Positions 1 to 12,540 of a stretch of DNA of 64,000 nucleotides are shown here, in pieces. The notes below the pieces were generated by a model. The model ran no database searches, had not been told where the DNA came from, and was given only the letters and a program-made list of their open reading frames with translations. This DNA is from Rachycentron canadum (taxonomy: Eukaryota > Chordata > Actinopteri > Carangiformes > Rachycentridae). How positions within the stretch are numbered: the first letter of the stretch is position 1; the number at the start of each line of letters is the position of its first letter. The DNA lies in the NCBI GenBank assembly GCA_038496675.1, contig CM076651.1, positions 5,470,790-5,534,789 of the forward strand, written 5' to 3'. The position numbers and the translations under genes were made by a program.

Positions 1-1034
1 CTGGCTCCTCTTTTTATCTCCTCTTTTTTCCATGCCATAAAATAATGCTATTTCTTGTCGACTCTGGAGGGGCCTGGAATCATTTGCAGGGAATGATAAA
101 ACCAAAGGCATGGAGGGGTTATTTACAGGAAGTGTAACACTGACAGGGTCCCACTGTTCTGGCTTTTTCACTGTCAGATGCCAAGTCCATGCTGAGAGAG
201 GGCAGGACTATGATATACATTTCAGATGCACTCGACCTACAGCGCATGCACACATAATATTTTACTGTTATCACCACAAACCAAACAAGGACATCTAGCA
301 CTGCAGATTCTACCAAGATGTTGTCCAAAGCTACCGAAAAACATGTTAAAGTATATTAGTTCAATGACAGTGTGATTGAGGTGCCTTCTCTGAGACAATT
401 GCCTGTTTTTGCTCATATGGGGAGCAGATGGTAAGCAGGCATCAGTGCAGCAGGCTTTCTGGGATGACAGCCATGAGATTCCCCCTCAGGTGCCATTGGA
501 GCTCCTTTAGAAGGGGAGAGTGATTGGTAGGACATGGCACCTCCTAAGCAACTGTTTTTTCCTGAGTTTCCCCATGTTACAGTTTTCATCAACAAGCTAC
601 AGTGCAGTAAATATGCATACAATGCCGCCTCAGAATTTTGATCATGTATGCACTACAGTATATTCATCACCAGTGATATGTTTTCTCAGATGTATTAATT
701 ATCCCAGTAGATTATCAATGAGAGCTATTAGTTGTATTGCTCCAAATTAAATAATCTAGATCTTTCTGTGTCCTTTAGTATATAAATATTTATAATGTTT
801 ATAACACATGATATTGATTATGAAACATTCATATCAGGCATATAGATGCTAAACAGTTCATGAATCATTGATACTACAATATAACATAGTTATAAAATAT
901 ATCCTGAGTGATGCAATTAATTTAAACGACAAATGCTTGATAATGCACTGCAAACTTGATAATATAGCTAATAAATAAAAGCTAATACATATCTCATAAC
1001 TGCTATTGTTACAATTATATATGTACTGTATATA
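1..1034. other. Intergenic sequence, no gene recognised
   Basis: A/T-rich sequence with frequent stops in all frames and only short open frames without domain motifs. No RNA gene or repeat was recognised, except that the last bases run into the Tc1-like element end at 1035. Confidence 0.6.
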
Positions 1035-1488
1035 CAGTACTATCCAAAAGTCTTAGGCCACTTATTGTTGTCTTATTGTTTTAGCAATGCTATAATGACC
1101 ATTTATAATTATTTCTCAGTCTTTTTATTAGAATACAGCCAGAAAATACAGGAAATGTATATGCAGTATTAAAAAACAGAAGAAAATCAGAAAAAACTGC
1201 TTCTATAGGCGAAAGTGACAAGTATTTAGTATGGCCTCCCCTTACACTTGAGCAATATCAGGAACCTGGCTCTTAAACCTAAATGGAATGAACCATAATT
1301 AATGTCATTGCTAACAACTGTATTTGCATTTGACTATTTCATGTCAAAATGATGCTGCTAAAAAGGTCTGTTACACCGGTTTGTGCAAGACATGCTTGAG
1401 CATTACATACATGTGTTGTATGAGGTTAACACATTGGAAGCTGCTAATATGTATAAGACCAACCTTCAATCACGTCGTTCCATTCAAA

Positions 1489-2013
1489 ATGACAAAGATC
1501 ACAGAGTTTGACAGATATAAAATCATCATTTTGCAAATCAGCAAACAAACTGGATACTAAGATCTGGTATTCAAGCTGTTATAAAGAAATGTGAAGAATA
1601 AGGAGAGGTGAAGAACAGGAAATGTTCTACAGTCTGAAGAAGCTTGATCAGGAATGAGCTTTGTGGAAGGGCAGCAGCCAAGAAACCACTTTTTCAGAAG
1701 GGGGGGAGGGTAAAAAGGCAAAGATATGCTAAAGCTCACAAAGATTGGAGTAATAAAAGTATTATGGAGTGAAAAATCCAAGTGTGAAGTATCCAGTTTG
1801 CTTGCTGATTTCCCTTTGAGAGTGGCCTTCCATATATATATATATATATATGGATATTTATGTGATCAAACTATAATGAAACATGTACATCCATCCATCA
1901 CTATGACTGTGTGTTGTTGGACATGCATCAAAATCAGTGTGCATTTCCTGTGGATCATGACAGTGCACTATATATATCTAAGCAGGACCAGTTCCAAGAA
2001 GTGTGCTTACTGA
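1489..2013 (+). pseudogene. Tc1-like transposase remnant
   Basis: In a live element the product would bind the terminal repeats and catalyse cut-and-paste transposition through a DDE triad. Only the N-terminal start (MTKITEFDR), a KKPL...KAHKDW block and KVLWSEKSKCEV remain, in at least two frames and broken by stop codons. The region after 1800 degrades into (TA)n and no confident second Asp or Glu block is visible. Recognition rests on family knowledge of fish Tc1 transposases. Confidence 0.72.
1831..1852. repeat. (TA)n microsatellite
   Basis: Alternating A and T for about 21 bases, inside the transposase remnant. It probably expanded after the element died. Confidence 0.9.
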
Positions 2014-2800
2014 GCTATTTGTATAACTTTTCTGAGAACACCCTGGAAACGTCTCAACTGAAACTGAAAGGTTAACAATAAAATGTTAATTATTACTTGT
2101 TGATTATATATTGAGGTTTTTACAGTATGCGTGCAAATAGTTAACCACAGGCAAGTTTAAAACTGTATAACTATGTGTGGAAAGTCTGAGGATACATGAT
2201 TGTAATCACGTTACAATGTTTCAACAAACATTCATTAACAGATGACTACAGATCTATGTGTATTTATTTACTTACATATTTGGGGTTTTTTTGTATTTTA
2301 AAATATTGTGATAGTTCTAACTAAAGTTATCATTTAATATTAAGTTGTATGTTGTTTTGTGTTGTTCTATATTAACCTTTTATATTTTCATATGTTGTTA
2401 TGTTGTGTGACATTTGCACTGATTAAAACTGTTATAAATCAAATCCAAATGCCTAAAATTAGTTAGTTAAAGTTGTTAACAAAGACATGAATATACACTT
2501 AAAATGTCCTTATATGCGTTCACAGCTACATTATAATATGCTATAAAACATTTATTAATCAAATATATACTTAGAAATGCTGGATATGCTGCAGTTTATA
2601 GATGACAACAATGACAAACAGTCTCATTCCAGGTTTAAACAGAACAGCCTGTATGTTATATTGTTATATATGTTAATGTTTTCTATATCTAGCCACCACT
2701 TTGAAGCTTTTGCCTCTCAGCACCTTGAGATCGACGACGTACACTGTATTGGACTAACGGGTGAAATAAGAGACACAATGCACAGTTGAACACTTGATGC

Positions 2801-2802
<2 letters not shown>
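2014..2802. other. A/T-rich intergenic sequence
   Basis: T-rich sequence with many TGTTGT and TATTTA runs. The only open frames are short. Nothing was recognised, although part of it could be the decayed right half of the Tc1-like element. Confidence 0.5.
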
Positions 2803-2852
<50 letters not shown>

Positions 2853-2860
2853 AGTGTGTG
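2803..2860. repeat. (GT)n microsatellite
   Basis: Perfect GT repeat to 2850, followed by an imperfect GAGAGTGTGTGGGTGGG tail. Confidence 0.97.
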
Positions 2861-4169
2861 GGTGGGCTCGGTGTATTTGACCTTGGCTGCTACAGGACAT
2901 TTTGGTTCATCAGGAAAGATGATTGTTTCCTTTAAAAGATATTAGGAGGACTGTATCTAAAGGAAGCTGACATGGCTCCCTGCATCCCTGATGGTTTCCA
3001 CTCCGTTTCTTTTATAGTCACTCAATAGGTAAGGGAATAGTGTCCCACCACAGTATTTATACATTAAGCAAGGTCTCCCTCTCCAGAAACAAGAGAGGAG
3101 CAATGATTGGCCCCAGAGTATAATTTTTCCTGTGTCTACATTGGTGTGTCATCCTTTATCAATAATCACCTAGGAGGGAGCGCTGGTCTTGTTTGAGTAG
3201 GATTGACCTCTGTGGTGATGAGGGTACGTGGACAGTGATCATCCGTTACCACAACCCATACTCGACCCTGTGTAATATCTGCAAATGGGGAGGGTGGGAG
3301 GTCTGTGAACAGCCCTGTCATTGTCATAGCACATACATAGGTGGCCTTCTGGCCCTGAGACCACTCCAGAAAACCCATCTCAGCTCTGTCACTTCTGCCA
3401 CATGCTTGGTTGTAAGAAAAAAGACAAACACTGTCGCCTTCAGAAAAGAAAAATGAAAAAAGTAAGAGGTGGAGATGCTCAGGCCTGTGCTCTCCTTTTA
3501 AATGCATCCCTTAAAGCCATTATCTGATTGCAGTGCATTTACATTTGATAATTTTGTTATTCTATGTGGTTGTGCAATGCAAAAAAAAAGAGAAAAAACA
3601 AAACATGGGAATGAATGAGCAGCGAGATCTGGGAAAGGAGGAGCGAGGAAGTTATGCATCCATTCCACAAAGCAATAGCCCTCCTCCTCTAATGCAATGT
3701 GACACTGAATACTACACACAGAGAAACAAGTAACCTCAAATTGGGTTATTCTTCCTACCTGCCAGTAATCCAGTTGATAAGCACTATACATGTAGATTTC
3801 TGGGGAGCAGAGAAATCAGATTACCCTGAACTGAACTGGGATTTTCAGTCTAAATTGGCTGTTGTTCCTCAGGTCTCTCATTTTATCAGGATGAATGAGG
3901 AGAAATAAATAATTTGACTTTGCTCCAGATAAATTGTCTGCACAGGAGGAACATGAAAAAAACAATACTGGGGTTATTGAGCATACAGGGATGTAGCTCA
4001 CCTGTACATTTAATACACAAATACAAATTTAAAAATCCAAAATTGTAGGATTTGTGTGGAATTGTCCTTGTCATGTTCAGGGACATAAACTAATCTAAAG
4101 GCAACAATTGTGCTGTTTTTCTTTACTCACCACAGGTGAGACTTCTCAAAGTGGAACTTTTTTTTGCAT
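2861..4169. other. Intergenic sequence, no gene recognised
   Basis: Unique-looking sequence. Overlapping open frames of 60-113 codons occur on both strands at 3166-3507 and 3498-3791, but none shows a domain, a signal peptide or plausible splice context. I treat them as chance. Confidence 0.5.
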
Positions 4170-4395
4170 TGAAACAGTCTACAGAAATGCTAGCAGTTAG
4201 AGCAGTGCAATGACAATGCTAACATGCTGATGCTAATTTGGTAGAATGTAAGCTTGTTAGCATGCTAACATTTGCAAATTAGCATTTGATCAAAGACCAA
4301 AACTTTTTGGACAAACTGAAGTTCCGACCTGAAGATGGCACTAAATGAAAAGCTGAGTCATCCTCTGGAGACAATGAAATCTTTGGGTGATCTAT
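4170..4395 (-). repeat. Dispersed repeat family P, antisense copy
   Basis: This segment carries the reversed form of the GCATGTTAGCATGCTAA-type motifs found at 7540-7680, followed by the reversed 'GGACAAACTGAAGTTCCGAC' block. I recognise it as a repeat common in percomorph genomes (inference from memory). The class is unknown to me; no coding capacity is visible. Confidence 0.6.
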
Positions 4396-7189
4396 CATTC
4401 ATTCACCCGAGACCCTGAGCATGGATCAAACTGCCTCATTTGCAGCCAGAGAGCTGCAGATATTAAATATATAAAATGAAGAATAAGAAAATTAAAGGAA
4501 AACAACCATATCCACAGCGATTATCAAAGTTGTTTTTGGCAGCATGTTGTGGAGCAGCAGTGAGCTCAGACTTAGACACACGTAGAGATGGACTCTGCAG
4601 CTGAACTGCTCTGTGAGCACTGTAAAGATGTCAAAGGTTCAATCTCTGTCTGGTTAATGAATTTTATCTGTATCTTTAAGTTTTGATGTACAAAACTGTA
4701 CAAACAGCAATGTAATTTATTTAGGTAACATTTTAGCATCAGTTGGGTAGGGAAGCAAAGTTTTAACTCTACAAGGTGAAAACACTGTTTAATAGATGGA
4801 TTTCCGTGTGTTTGTGTGTGTGTGTGTGTGTGTTTGTGTGTGTCTTTAATTTTATTTAAAGGTACCTTACAAAGGTTTTGACCTCTAGTAGCGCTATAGG
4901 TCAATGTTTTTAAAGGTGTGTCCAGGGTTTTGCAAGCCAGCAAAACGTTCATTAGGCCTTCATGATGTATAATGTGGCTTTTTGTGAATAACACAAAATG
5001 TAAATGTACATACTTTGGCCAATAAAGAGTCTTCAGGGTCAGATGTCCACAGAGACAACCAAATAGTCAAAATGTTTTTTCCTCTGATGCTACAGCCCTG
5101 AGTCAAAGTTATTTATTATCTTAATTTAACTGATGAAAGATAAGCGCTCAGATTTTAAGTACACAGTAGTAAATACAGCCCATCTCAAAATTAGACTGGC
5201 ATGAACTACAAACTGACTCCCAGTACGACAGAGGAGAAGCTACACAGCTTTCCTGACCTGAACCAGATGTGTTTCTATAGTGACTTAGTCCAGACTTATC
5301 TCAACTGGCTTTAGGGGAAATAAACCTGAGTTACAGATGTATTATAATAACTGGTTTAACTGGTAATCCTGCTTTTTCAAACACATTTCAGCTTAAGGCT
5401 AACTGCCATTATTTATTTCCACTTTGTAAAGACCAGAAGCACAAAAGAGATTTATTCACTCATACAAGGATTTCCACTGTATTTTTAACAAGGTTTTTTG
5501 GGGGGAAGAGACACTGAAAAATGCAAAATACAAATTAATAGAGATTAACTTCTAACCTTTACCTATTTGTTTTTGTTAGTAATAGTGTATTCAATAAATT
5601 AAGAACACAGTTTAAGCAGTTGAAGCATGTGCATCCATGCACATGTGACGCGAATGTAACATCTCAGCATGATTTATGTCCTAAGCAGCATTTTCCTGCA
5701 TTGCAAACAGCCAGAGTCTCAGCCTCTCCTCTGCTGTTTTTGTATTTTCTAACATGACACATGAATCCCTGGTGGCCCTGGAAATCAGACAACCCAGGTG
5801 CAACACTAATATCCTCCCAGTATCCAAACATTTCCTTTAAAAGTAACTGGCACACTGGGGCCCATAAATTAGAGCTGAACGCTGCTCAAGATGTCTGGCT
5901 TCCAATAAGACCGTACCCAGAGCAATAAACTTTGACATTGCTGCTTGAAAAATGCCTGCCCTTTTTCATTGTCAAGTGTTACAAATTGATGAAATGAGTT
6001 CATCGATGTTCTCTGGTCATTATCTCTCCAGTGGCACTTTGTTTTACAGACAGTGGGAAAAGGGACAGTGCAGATTAGAGGCCCAGGCACAGTTTATCAA
6101 ACAAAATCTAATATCATCCATAAGAGAGGAATCTGGAAATCAATACTTCATTACTAAATTGTTAGTGGGGATGAAGAGTAATTGTGTGAGTTCAGAGATG
6201 TGTCTCGGCGGCCGGGGCATAGGAAGTTCAATGTCACCCGGGAAGTGATAAGTAAAGGCACTGATGGGAAGAAACATTTCTGTAATGGGGGGTGCTGGAG
6301 GAGGGCAGTGGCCTGAGCACAGAACAGACAATAGACACTGGTTTGCCATTGATTGGCTCAGCTATAAAGATTGAATGGTTTAAAGAGCCGGAGAGAGAAA
6401 GAGTGGGGAGACAAAATGAGAGAGTTAAAAAAAAAAGAGAGAGTTAGAGTGAGCACCACCTTTTGAATTTACCCTTGTCTTGTCACCAGTTTTTGTGCAT
6501 TGCGTAAAGTCTTCCTCCGTGGTCAGTCCGATCAATCGTCCGGTACATTTGCATCCTGACAGCGATAAGTGCAATGATAAAACAGTTCCTCTGCAAAAAC
6601 GGACGACTGCTTGATGACAGGGCCTTTTCCGCTGGCTGAGGGTTTGTCTTTGAAATGGCTTTGTGCTAATGAACGTCAATAAATAACTTTGATGCTCAAT
6701 CTTTAGTCGTTGCTGCATGTTCTGTAATGTTTACAGTATGTCCGGCTATCTGTGAGGTGTGTGATCTTAGCACAGCCCTCCAGCTCCTCTTTTGTTCACA
6801 CTGTGCGTGAGGTCACATCAGCACAATGAGCACATCACCTCCATGCAGCTTGGCACAGCCTCATCCCTCTAAAAGCTTGAGTCTGGAGTCCCTCTGACCT
6901 GTTCCCCTGCCTCACCATGTTCAGCCATGCAAATCAGAGTGCCTTCAATTTGAACATTCATAAGCCGAACCTGCAGCTTGTGTTTGGAGCCACTGGGAGC
7001 TCAGAGAGGTCTCAGAGCTGCCTGATGTAGAATAGGCAACTTTCATATTTTGGAGAAAGGACAAAAAGTGAGGGATAAGTAGAGAAATGCTTTGTTTTGT
7101 ATTAAACCAGATGTGGATTGATTTTAATTTCTGTTTGCGTATTTTATTTAAAGCCACTTGGGGTTAATTTTGGCAATGTCTGCCACTCA
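4396..7189. other. Intergenic sequence with one GT microsatellite
   Basis: Mostly unique sequence. A (GT)n tract lies at 4806-4843. No gene or RNA was recognised. The section at about 5950-6720 is less A/T-rich and carries several short open frames with no recognisable domain. Confidence 0.45.
4806..4843. repeat. (GT)n microsatellite, interrupted
   Basis: GT repeat interrupted by two TTT triplets. Confidence 0.93.
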
Positions 7190-7690
7190 GTCCACTACTT
7201 TGGTCACAACTGACATATCTCGAAGGCTATTGACTGGACAGCAATAAAATTTTAAAACATTCGTGGTCCCAAGATGAATCATAATAATTATGAATCATAA
7301 TCCCCTGTCCTTTTATCTAACACTGCCATGATGTTGACATTTTTGTTTAGTGTGAAATATTTTGTCAACTATTGGATGGATTTCTGGGAAATTTGCTACA
7401 CATATTCAAATTCCCCAGAGGATAAATTGTAATCACCTTACATTCCCTGTAGCGACATCAAATTTTCTATTTTCCCTGTGTGTCAGTTGCAAAATGAATC
7501 TCAGTCTCATCATCCTATGCTATACTTTGTTTTTACAGCTAATAAGCACATGTTAGCATGCTAATAGTCTAAACAATGATGGTTAACCTGGTTACACCCA
7601 AATGTCAACATGTTAGCATTGTGACTGTGAGCATGTTAGCATCTAGCACAGCTTCGCAGAGCCGCTAGCATTTGTTATTTTGATAAAGAG
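7190..7690 (+). repeat. Dispersed repeat family P, sense copy
   Basis: Two diverged internal modules of the type 'CTATTGGATGGATT...CC(C)AGAGGAT(G)AAT' (about 7210-7340 and 7370-7480) are followed by a tail full of TTAGCATGCTAA and CATGTTAGCATTGTGA. The same tail appears reversed at 4170-4395. It is non-coding. I recognise it as a common percomorph repeat, class uncertain. Confidence 0.68.
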
Positions 7691-7749
7691 AGATATTGAG
7701 AACAACAACTAGAGTGAGAACTTGGCTATTTTATGACCAGTCTGTTTTT

Positions 7750-8036
7750 CAGATGGTCGATTAATTGTTAAATTTTTGTTTCTGTTGTTTATAAAATGTT
7801 TTCAGAAATACATGGTGGTGTTTTCATATTGTTTTTTGTAATTTTTTTCCTGATTGCAATTACATTTGTTTTGAAGTGAAATAAGACTAGACTAATAAGA
7901 ATAATAAGAAAAGTAGTAAATATTCACATTTTAGTAACTGGAACCAACAAATACTTGGTATTAATGCTGAATAAACAACTGAATGATTTATCATTTGTAA
8001 AAACTATTGTCAATAGCTTTACTTTCAATCTGTTAA
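7750..8036 (+). repeat. Dispersed repeat family Q, diverged copy
   Basis: It starts with GATGGTCGATTAATTGTTAA and ends around AAACTATTGTCAATAG. In between is AACTGGAACCAACAAATACT, which corresponds to AACAGGAACAACTCAAATTT in the better-preserved copy at 53579-53868. It resembles a common teleost repeat with GATTAAT-rich ends. It is non-coding. Confidence 0.55.
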
Positions 8037-8335
8037 GGAACTAATGAACCAATTACTGTGCCACTACAACAATATGTTATTGTTTATTTGATTGTAGAAG
8101 TCATATAAGTCATTTTGTGCAACATATGTACGTAAAATCTCATAAACTTATCAATTCTGTGTAATTAATTAACTTGAGATGTGAATGAAATTGTGTGGAA
8201 GGGGTCCTTTAAACAGATAAGAAGCTGGCATCAAAACACTGAGGTCAGATTTTTAGTTGATGTGGTGAATCATTTAACAAACCATTGTCTACGTACACAT
8301 CCATCATTTGGAGACACACTTGTGTCTAAAATCAA

Positions 8336-8715
8336 GTCTCCTTTTCATTTTTTTTTCTCCTAAGGGAACCATCTGACTTTTTAGCAGCTAAATGCTCAAC
8401 TGAATTCACTAGCTACTTTCAAACACTGTCTGGCTGCTTTTTGGTTGAGAGCAAGTATTGTGAGGAGTTTTCTTTTTTTTTTTAAGACTTTTTTTCTGCT
8501 GAATTCTGATTAGATTAGTGAGAGTGAACCAAAACAAGCTACGGACCATAAAACCAAAACAATGAGCTTAAAGATGATAAAACTCTCCATAAAGTGAAGG
8601 GAGACTGCAGAGTTTGGCAACAGTTATCTGTGGGTGAGCGACTTCGTTCATGTACATGTATACTTTGTCAATTGATCTATGTAAAAATATTGATCATAGC
8701 AGCTTCAAGTCTTCA
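8336..8715 (-). repeat. Dispersed repeat family R, reverse-oriented copy
   Basis: It runs from GTCTCC at 8336, through TTTTTAGCAGCTAAATGCTC and CACTAGCTACTTTCAAAC, to ACCATAAAACCAAAACAATG and ATTGATCATAGCAGCTTCAA. Its reverse complement matches 24060-24240 (GGTTTTATGGCTTGTTTTGG, AGCTGGTGAACATAGCGGAA). I know the consensus as a frequent percomorph repeat. No open frame of note. Confidence 0.65.
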
Positions 8716-9481
8716 GATCATCAAAACACTAATTATAAAGTAAAGCAGTAAAACCAAATACTAGGAGAACAGTCTTATGGTGTGTGCGTACACCTTTCAT
8801 CTGGGGTAGGTGTAAATATCCACCACTGTAAATCCTACAGATGGACTGCTCTTCTAATTAACAAAAACACCACCTCGCTTACACATCAGAAACTTGTGGC
8901 GGGACTGATATAACAAGCTGCTCGAATCTAGATACTCTCATTTCATAACATGTTTGAATGTTCAGCAAGTATACTGCTCCATTTAAAAAGAGCCTTTCCC
9001 TGTTGTTGACAGAGACAAACATTTTTTTTAGCGCAGGGCTTTGACGTTGGTGAAGTGAAGTTGACAGTCCAGTAACAGGGGCCGTTTGCTAATGATTTTT
9101 GAGCAGCCCCCAACTGAGTCCTAAATGTCTGCAATATCCATAAACAACTCTATACTGTCCAATTAGGCAGACAGAGATGTACTGGGCTGTCAGACAGATT
9201 TGCATGGCTAAGCACCTGAGATCCAGAGGATGATGAGGGGGATGGTTCACCGGCCAGGGAGAGAATGTGCACAATGGATGACTTTCATTACAGCATTACC
9301 GCATTACATACACACTCATCCAATTACTGCCTGGATTAATTGATCATCGTACCTTTCTTTTCCCAGCACCAGAGCTGGAGCTGGTGTGTTTTTCTCCCTT
9401 CTGTACCAACTACACGACCCGCTGCTTTCATTCCTTCTGCTCTAGAGCTCCTGTCCCAGGTTTACAGCCAGAGCTCTTCAT

Positions 9482-9504
9482 AAAAAAAAAAAAAAAAAAA
9501 AAAA
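9482..9504. repeat. Poly(A) tract, A23
   Basis: An uninterrupted run of A. No retroposon body or target-site duplication was recognised beside it. Confidence 0.9.
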
Positions 9505-11257
9505 GTCTGAGGGGACATTTTGAAAAGGGAGGGGGTTTGTTAGAGAGAACCGTCATCAGCCACCACTGTGAGGACGGCCATTTGCAGGATCGCATATATT
9601 GGGAATAATTAGAATTTATGTGTGCTCGTCAATCCCGCCTCATCCTCTTCTCTGCTGTAGACCCATCAGTGGTCAGAAGGGTTCACCGGAGCATGACTCA
9701 TCCCTGAGTGCGTTTGATCAGAATGAATTATGCCTTTTAGATTCATTATGGCACTTTATTTCTCCTCTCTGTCCTCCTCCCTTGTCCGTTCAGCACCAGG
9801 AATGAAATGTACAAGACAGGGTACATATTTTATTGTATGCATGCTGTCATGCACGCACAGTTAGGGATAAGAGGTAGGCAGTGGTGGTATAGTCTAGCCA
9901 CCCAATATAATCCACTCCACTAAACACTTTGGTCATAAGAGACAGTACAAAGTGTGTCAGAGAAAACATCTGCAAAATATAAATATTACACAATATCTAT
10001 AATATTTCAGGCCTGAAACCTTATAGCAAAGATTTGTCACAGCCATATTGGAGATAATTACAAAAAAAACCCCAAAAAAAACAGCACGACTTCAAATGTG
10101 GCATCTTGAAAGCACTTAAATATGACAAAAAAAATCTAATTGAACTCATGCTGTTTAGTGTACAGGACTATGACAAGTGCTAATGGGATCATTTAAGATC
10201 ATTTAAAATACAAACGAGTCTTCGCTTCCTGTTCATTAATTACTGCTAATTATACGAACAGCTAGCCTTGGCGGGGCAGTGCATTCGGCTGTCTCTGAGT
10301 CGAGAACATCAGGTCTGAACGAGAGGAGAGGATGTGCCATTTCCCTCCCGGATGACTAGCTGATAATGTGGTGGTGATAAGATGAAGAAACGTCACTGGC
10401 TTCATTCATGAACGAGTTTTAACTTGTATGTCCATTATAGTCTTTTATTTTGTAATTTTGTTTTGCTCTTTATGTGAATAAAGTTTATGATTTTTAATTC
10501 CTTCAATTGAATTGCACTAAATTATCCAGGGATATCTGGATATGTAAGGGACCAACAATTTAAATCTTCTTACAATAAATTATTTTAAAATTATAAAATC
10601 CTTTCTTTCTGGTATCTGCAGTGTCCATTTTCTAAAATGTGTAACAGGATTTCAGATTTAATGAAAGTAAGTCCACAACATCATTTAGCATGAGCAGATT
10701 GCATCAACTAATTTCTGCATTTTTAATTGTTCTTTTTTTTTTCTTCTGTGCCCCGATTCCCCTTCAGGGAAAGAGCCCAGTCTAACAGAAAGGTTAGTAA
10801 TCTCTGATGCAAGCAAGCTGCTAGATTTCAGATCATGTCAAGTCTTTCTCTGTTAGCATTTTCAGACTGGTTAATAATGTAGTTACCTTGCCTCGTACAT
10901 TTATGCATCACCTATCCATTTTTTTTTTATAACTGATATCTGAAATAATTACCACTAGTGAGTGGTCAATCTTTTTTTAACTGTTGTTTTCAGCTTCTGT
11001 TCAGAGCTTCATCAGTAATCAAGGGTTAATTTCACACCTCAGTGGATTGCCTGCCTTAATCTCTATTCAGTGTAATTAAATCTGTCCAATAAAGTGAGCT
11101 CTTTTCCTCTTTGTTCTCTCCCATCTCCTGCTCTTTTTTTTTTATTGTTTTACACCCATCACATCTCATCGTCTGAACTACAGGCCATCCAGCTTCGCTT
11201 GACAGGCAGAATCTATCCCTAAAATTAAAACATTCCTGACCGAGATTGTAAGCGGGA

Positions 11258-11352
11258 ACGAGGTGGGGAAAGAGGGAGGGAGGGAAATAGGGAGGGAGAG
11301 AAAAGGAGGGAGTCTGCTGAGCTTGGTAGAGGAAAAGGGAAAGGAAAGGGAA
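11258..11352 (+). repeat. Polypurine (G/A-rich) tract
   Basis: Nearly all bases are purines, with repeated GGGAGGGA and AAGGGAAAGG units. Such tracts can form triplex DNA, which is general knowledge and not shown here. Confidence 0.75.
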
Positions 11353-11394
11353 GCTGACACATCCAGTGTCTATTTTACTTTCTTTTTTTTCTCA

Positions 11395-12540
11395 TTTCAG
11401 CAGAATGGAATGTGAAGATTTGACCCTGTCAATCAGGCCTCTTGACAAGTTTAATCACGGTGTGCCCTCCGCAAAATCATGGCTAAATAGGAATGCAAAT
11501 AATAGAGCGCTGGGGCCTCTTATAAATGGTAATCAAGAGGACTAATCAACTGACAGGTCCACAGATCTGGCGTGCTGAAGGAGTCACTCAAACTTCTCTT
11601 TATTTTAAACCCTCAAACACTTTTTACAACATGGAAATGAGGAAAGATTAAAGAACATCTGCATCTGTCTTGTTCTTGTTTTACTCCATTCATGCATATA
11701 ACACGTTGCTTATTTATTTTATATCGACTCCCGACTATGTATTTTTTAACTTTTTCCCTCAGCGGGATATGAGACAAAAGGTTATATTTAAGCCTTGTAA
11801 AGGGTATCTTTCTTTTCAAGACAGACCAGCAGCAGGTTTCTGAACAATGTAAATGAGTCTTGCCAATCCACTTCTCTGTGATCTGCCACAAAAGTCAAGG
11901 GCTCCATGAAGACTTTGAAATGTTGATTCGGTTGAGTATGGCGACTTCCCTTTGCACCTTTAAAAATACAACTGATCTAAGTTTTATGTGCGCTTGAAAG
12001 TTGTGAAGGTTGCCTCTCTCTCTCTTTCTCTTTCTCCCCCCAATTGTCAAGATGTCAAAGCTAAATATGAAATTCCGTCTCGCCATGACTGCATCAAAAG
12101 TCAGGGCATTTTTTTCCATAAGATCAGACACCCGGTACAAATCCCACTAGTCTATCTACTGCGCTGAATCCATTGCATCTAAAATCAAAATAAATCAATT
12201 AATCACTGCGAATTTCATCTTTTCTTTGCATGACACAAGTGCAAATGGGAAATCCAGAGATATTCTTTGTGAAATGCTGCAGTTGCTTTATGTTTCCGAG
12301 TCTATAATTCATGGTATTTAGAAAACCTTACATTCAGAAGGGGTAAATTGGATTTACCTCGCCGTAATTATACATGATTTTAGATGGTTTGGTTTGTCGC
12401 TGGGAATAAAAAGGGTTATATGGCACGTCAACTGGATCTAACGTTTTAAAGACTTACACTTCTCCGCTCGCTAATGATGGTTTACAGGCCAATTCTCTGG
12501 GGGCAGTCTGAGTGCTTCCAAGATATCACATCTTCACAGG
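11395..12540. other. Unique block, candidate conserved non-coding sequence
   Basis: Over 1 kb without microsatellites or recognised repeats, holding homeodomain-type AT-rich sites (for example AATCAATTAATCAC) and mixed-composition sequence. Genes such as tshz2 are usually surrounded by conserved enhancers, so this is a candidate. Conservation is inferred, not measured. Confidence 0.25.

Larger units (their letters stand above)
1035..2013 (+). mobile_element. Broken Tc1-like DNA transposon (copy A)
   Basis: A TA dinucleotide at 1033-1034 is followed by CAGTACTATCCAAAAGTCTT, like the terminal inverted repeat of teleost Tc1-like elements. A 5' leader of about 450 bases precedes an ATG at 1489 that opens MTKITEFDR, resembling a Tc1 N-terminal helix-turn-helix. 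This frame stops at 1558. Farther on, 1680-1748 encodes KKPLFQ...VKRQRYAKAHKDW, and after a frame change 1756-1791 encodes KVLWSEKSKCEV. Both match the start of the Tc1 catalytic domain. The usual WSDES is WSEKS, so the first catalytic Asp appears lost. Stops, frameshifts, an internal (TA)n and the lack of a right-hand inverted end show that it is dead. The right limit is uncertain. Confidence 0.8.
8716..11394. other. Intergenic sequence with simple tracts
   Basis: No gene recognised. It includes an A23 run (9482-9504), A/T-rich unique sequence, and a G/A-rich tract at 11258-11352. Open frames are all under 80 codons and lack domain motifs. Confidence 0.45.
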
